From Flammeovirgaceae bacterium (GTDB lineage: Bacteria > Bacteroidota > Bacteroidia > Cytophagales > Cyclobacteriaceae): DNA of 6,970 bases. The translations under genes were made by a program, and so were the position numbers. The notes under the pieces were generated by a model. The model saw only the letters and a list, made by a program, of their open reading frames with translations, was not told the origin of the DNA and did no database searches. The stretch spans positions 1 to 6,970 of the forward strand of contig QIEB01000352.1 in the NCBI GenBank assembly GCA_003229495.1, written 5' to 3'. Below, piece after piece: positions 5,503 through 6,970 of the stretch; the stretch's first letter is position 1, and each line of letters opens with the position of its first letter.

Positions 5503-6119
5503 CGGGGTCTGGTGCTGAAAATGTAATCCCAAAGGGGCGAACTTACCCCAAATGCCCGCTCATGGTCCTTGTAGTGGTGAATACCGTGGTTGATCCACAG
5601 TGCCTTAAAAAAATTGTTCGGAGGTTGGTATGCATGAACTACATAATGTACTGTCAGGTAAAGTGAGTAACCGGAGATAAAGCCCGGCAAAAATCCAAAA
5701 GTATATTCACCAATAGTATTAATAAAAAGCAAAAACAATAGCAACACTATAAATACGCTGGCTATAGGAGGCATGGCCAGCCTACCGGTATCTTTTGGAA
5801 ATTCATGATGCACTCCGTGGAAGGCATATTGTATTTTCTCTTTTAATTTGGTATCAGTGATCATATGGAACATGTACCGGTGTGCAATGTATTCAGTTAA
5901 GCTAAACAGCAACAGCCCAAAAAGGAACACTGCTGACTGCACCCACCACGCTATCTGGGTATGCAAGTATCCCCAAATCATCAAGAATGCCGCTAGTAAC
6001 AGAAATATGGAAATTGGAACAGCGCTGTTGGTCCTCAGCAATCTTTCTATAAAGGGATATCTGGATAGTGTTTTGGTTCCTTTATGCTGTGGTATGATAG
6101 TTTTTGTTGAAGAACTCAT
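5481..6119 (-). CDS. Fatty acid hydroxylase / sterol desaturase superfamily membrane enzyme
   Basis: 212 residues. The eight-or-more-histidine di-iron signature is complete: HRYMFH (H80, H85), HGVHH (H101, H104, H105), HYVVH (H158, H162) and HGIHH (H178, H181, H182) followed by KDHERAFGVSSPLWDYIF, the usual C-terminal landmark of the family. Hydrophobic segments near 33-52, 57-77, 117-136 and 142-162 place it in the inner membrane with the histidines on the cytoplasmic face. The spacing HxxxxH / HxxHH / HxxHH and short length resemble FA2H/Scs7-type fatty acid 2-hydroxylases. Bacteroidota make sphingolipids and hydroxy fatty acids, so acyl-chain hydroxylation is a reasonable guess; carotenoid or other lipid substrates remain possible. 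It has its own promoter at 6143-6177 and is separated by 88 bases from bshA, so they are probably transcribed separately. The ATG at 6119 has no Shine-Dalgarno; its stop TAA lies in the shared terminator hairpin. Confidence 0.88.
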   Translation of the reverse strand: MSSSTKTIIPQHKGTKTLSRYPFIERLLRTNSAVPISIFLLLAAFLMIWGYLHTQIAWWVQSAVFLFGLLLFSLTEYIAHRYMFHMITDTKLKEKIQYAFHGVHHEFPKDTGRLAMPPIASVFIVLLLFLLFINTIGEYTFGFLPGFISGYSLYLTVHYVVHAYQPPNNFFKALWINHGIHHYKDHERAFGVSSPLWDYIFSTRPRKSKSHS

Positions 6120-6142
6120 GTTTCCATGTTTGCTAATATCTC

Positions 6143-6177
6143 CAAAGTTAGTGGATAAGAGGGGTTAAGTACAAAAA
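6143..6177 (-). promoter_or_regulatory. Bacteroidota-type promoter of the fatty-acid-hydroxylase-like gene
   Basis: On the minus strand TTTTTG (6177-6172) is followed after 21 bases by TAACTTTG (6150-6143), an exact match to the Bacteroidota -33 TTTG / -7 TAnnTTTG primary-sigma-factor pattern. Transcription would start near 6136, giving a leader of about 15-20 bases before the ATG at 6119. Confidence 0.65.
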
Positions 6178-6207
6178 TTTTGTTATATAATTTTGAAAAG
6201 ATGATAG

Positions 6208-6970
6208 TCAGATAGTAACCTTATGTGTCCGATCTACTACTTCCATATAAAATTTTTCATAAAGAGGAAGTATGTTTTCCACATCAAAGTCCTGGGCCCG
6301 CTTCAATGCATGTGCCTTGAAAGAAGGCAGGTTTTTGTCGTCCAAAATGAACAATGCATTTCTGGACATTTCTTCCACATCACCTACATCACTCATAAAC
6401 CCGGTTTTTCCGTTAACCATAAGTTCTGGTAGTCCACCGGCGTTAGAAGATATTACTGGCACTTCACAGGCCATTGCCTCAAGGGCTGCCAGCCCAAAAC
6501 TCTCTTTCTCAGAAGGCATAACAAAAAGATCCGCTACCGAAAGTACCTCTTCTACTGCTTCCAGCTTACCAAGGAACCGTACATCACCACAGGTATCCAG
6601 CTCCCTGCAGAAGGTTTCAATATGGTTCCTTTCCGGCCCATCACCGACCAACAATAACTTGGCCTTGATTTTCTTCCTGATATTGTGGAAAATTCTTACT
6701 ACATCCTCAACCCGTTTTACCTTCCTGAAATTTGAGGTATGGACAATAAGTTTTTCATCTTCCGGACAGATAGCTGTTTTGAAATGGTCCTTCTTTTGTT
6801 TTTTGAATCGATGGAGATCAATGAAGTTTGGGATCACCTCAATGTCCTGAATCACCTTGAAGTGTTTATAGGTATCTTGTTTCAGATCTTCTGATACCGC
6901 TGTTACTCCGTCAGACGCATTTATGCTGAAGGTAACCACAGGTTCATAGGAGGCATCTTTACCGACAAGC
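6208..6970 (-). CDS. bshA: BshA, N-acetyl-alpha-D-glucosaminyl L-malate synthase (C-terminal part)
   Basis: The reading frame is open to the window edge; the first visible codons give LVGKDASYEPVVTFSINASD, so the GTG at 6939 is internal and the true start lies outside. About 253 of a usual ~380 residues are visible. The segment FSINASDGVTAVSEDLK is strongly BshA-like. The GT4 glycosyltransferase features follow: IPNFIDLHRF, HTSNFRKVKR (donor phosphate-binding Arg/Lys), LLLVGDGPER, then MPSEKESFGLAALEAMACEVP with the E-x7-E pair that binds the nucleotide sugar, and AGGLPELMVNGKTGF. BshA transfers GlcNAc from UDP-GlcNAc to L-malate, the first step of bacillithiol synthesis, in the cytoplasm. 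Later steps (BshB, BshC) are not in the window. An 88-base gap with a promoter separates it from the downstream fatty-acid-hydroxylase-like gene; no clear terminator follows its TGA. Confidence 0.93.
   Translation of the reverse strand, partial: LVGKDASYEPVVTFSINASDGVTAVSEDLKQDTYKHFKVIQDIEVIPNFIDLHRFKKQKKDHFKTAICPEDEKLIVHTSNFRKVKRVEDVVRIFHNIRKKIKAKLLLVGDGPERNHIETFCRELDTCGDVRFLGKLEAVEEVLSVADLFVMPSEKESFGLAALEAMACEVPVISSNAGGLPELMVNGKTGFMSDVGDVEEMSRNALFILDDKNLPSFKAHALKRAQDFDVENILPLYEKFYMEVVDRTHKVTI

Noticed and set aside
6171..6197. AT-only hairpin after bshA as its terminator
   Set aside because: The arms (CAAAATT / AATTTT) contain almost only A-T pairs with a nine-base loop, too weak; the region also overlaps the -33 side of the next promoter.
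6272..6850. A 192-residue plus-strand frame opposite bshA
   Set aside because: Serine-rich, low-complexity translation typical of the antisense of a real gene; bshA motifs on the minus strand are unambiguous.
1..6970. CRISPR array, tRNA, rRNA, insertion sequence or phage genes
   Set aside because: I saw no regularly spaced repeats, no tRNA-like cloverleaf or rRNA segment, and no transposase, integrase or phage structural motif in any frame.

Overview
The window reads as a chromosomal segment of a member of the Bacteroidota, most likely a Cytophagales-like lineage. The evidence is a bshA gene (bacillithiol synthesis), an exact Bacteroidota-type promoter (TAnnTTTG with an upstream TTTTTG), starts mostly without a Shine-Dalgarno sequence but with A/T-rich leaders, moderate GC content, and a short Bacteroidota-style lipoprotein. 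No database search was possible; family names rest on motifs I can read in the translations.

Layout. At the left edge (1-476, plus) is the 3' part of an AhpD-like 'peroxidase-related' enzyme with a CxxCxxxH active site. Its C-terminus appears frameshifted: the family-like ending continues in another frame and stops at 349, next to a terminator-like hairpin. From 5061 down to 418 on the minus strand lie four tightly spaced genes: a VWA protein with a complete MIDAS, a MoxR/ChlI-like AAA+ ATPase, a small AlbA_2 (Schlafen-type) protein, and a PIN-PhoH ATPase/nuclease. Gaps are 8, 11 and 26 bp, so one transcript is likely. The region 5062-5289 is an AT-rich divergent intergenic region. It is followed on the plus strand by a 45-residue lipoprotein gene (5290-5427), too short for ordinary ORF cut-offs, and by a hairpin terminator that also contains the stop codon of the convergent gene. 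That gene (5481-6119, minus) encodes a membrane fatty-acid-hydroxylase/sterol-desaturase-family enzyme and has its own promoter just upstream. At the right edge (6208-6970, minus) is the C-terminal two thirds of BshA, running off the window.

How the genes may work together. The AAA+ ATPase and VWA protein form a classic co-acting pair, in which a hexameric ATPase ring works with a metal-dependent adhesion partner as in Mg-chelatase I/D and MoxR/CoxE systems. No chelatase catalytic subunit or porphyrin gene is in view. Placing this pair upstream of an AlbA_2 protein and a PIN-PhoH RNA helicase/nuclease-like protein is the most interesting arrangement here. It could be a stress or RNA/protein remodelling module, but that function is inference only. 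The AhpD-like enzyme and BshA both relate to thiol/peroxide biology, but they lie at opposite edges and nothing here links them in regulation.
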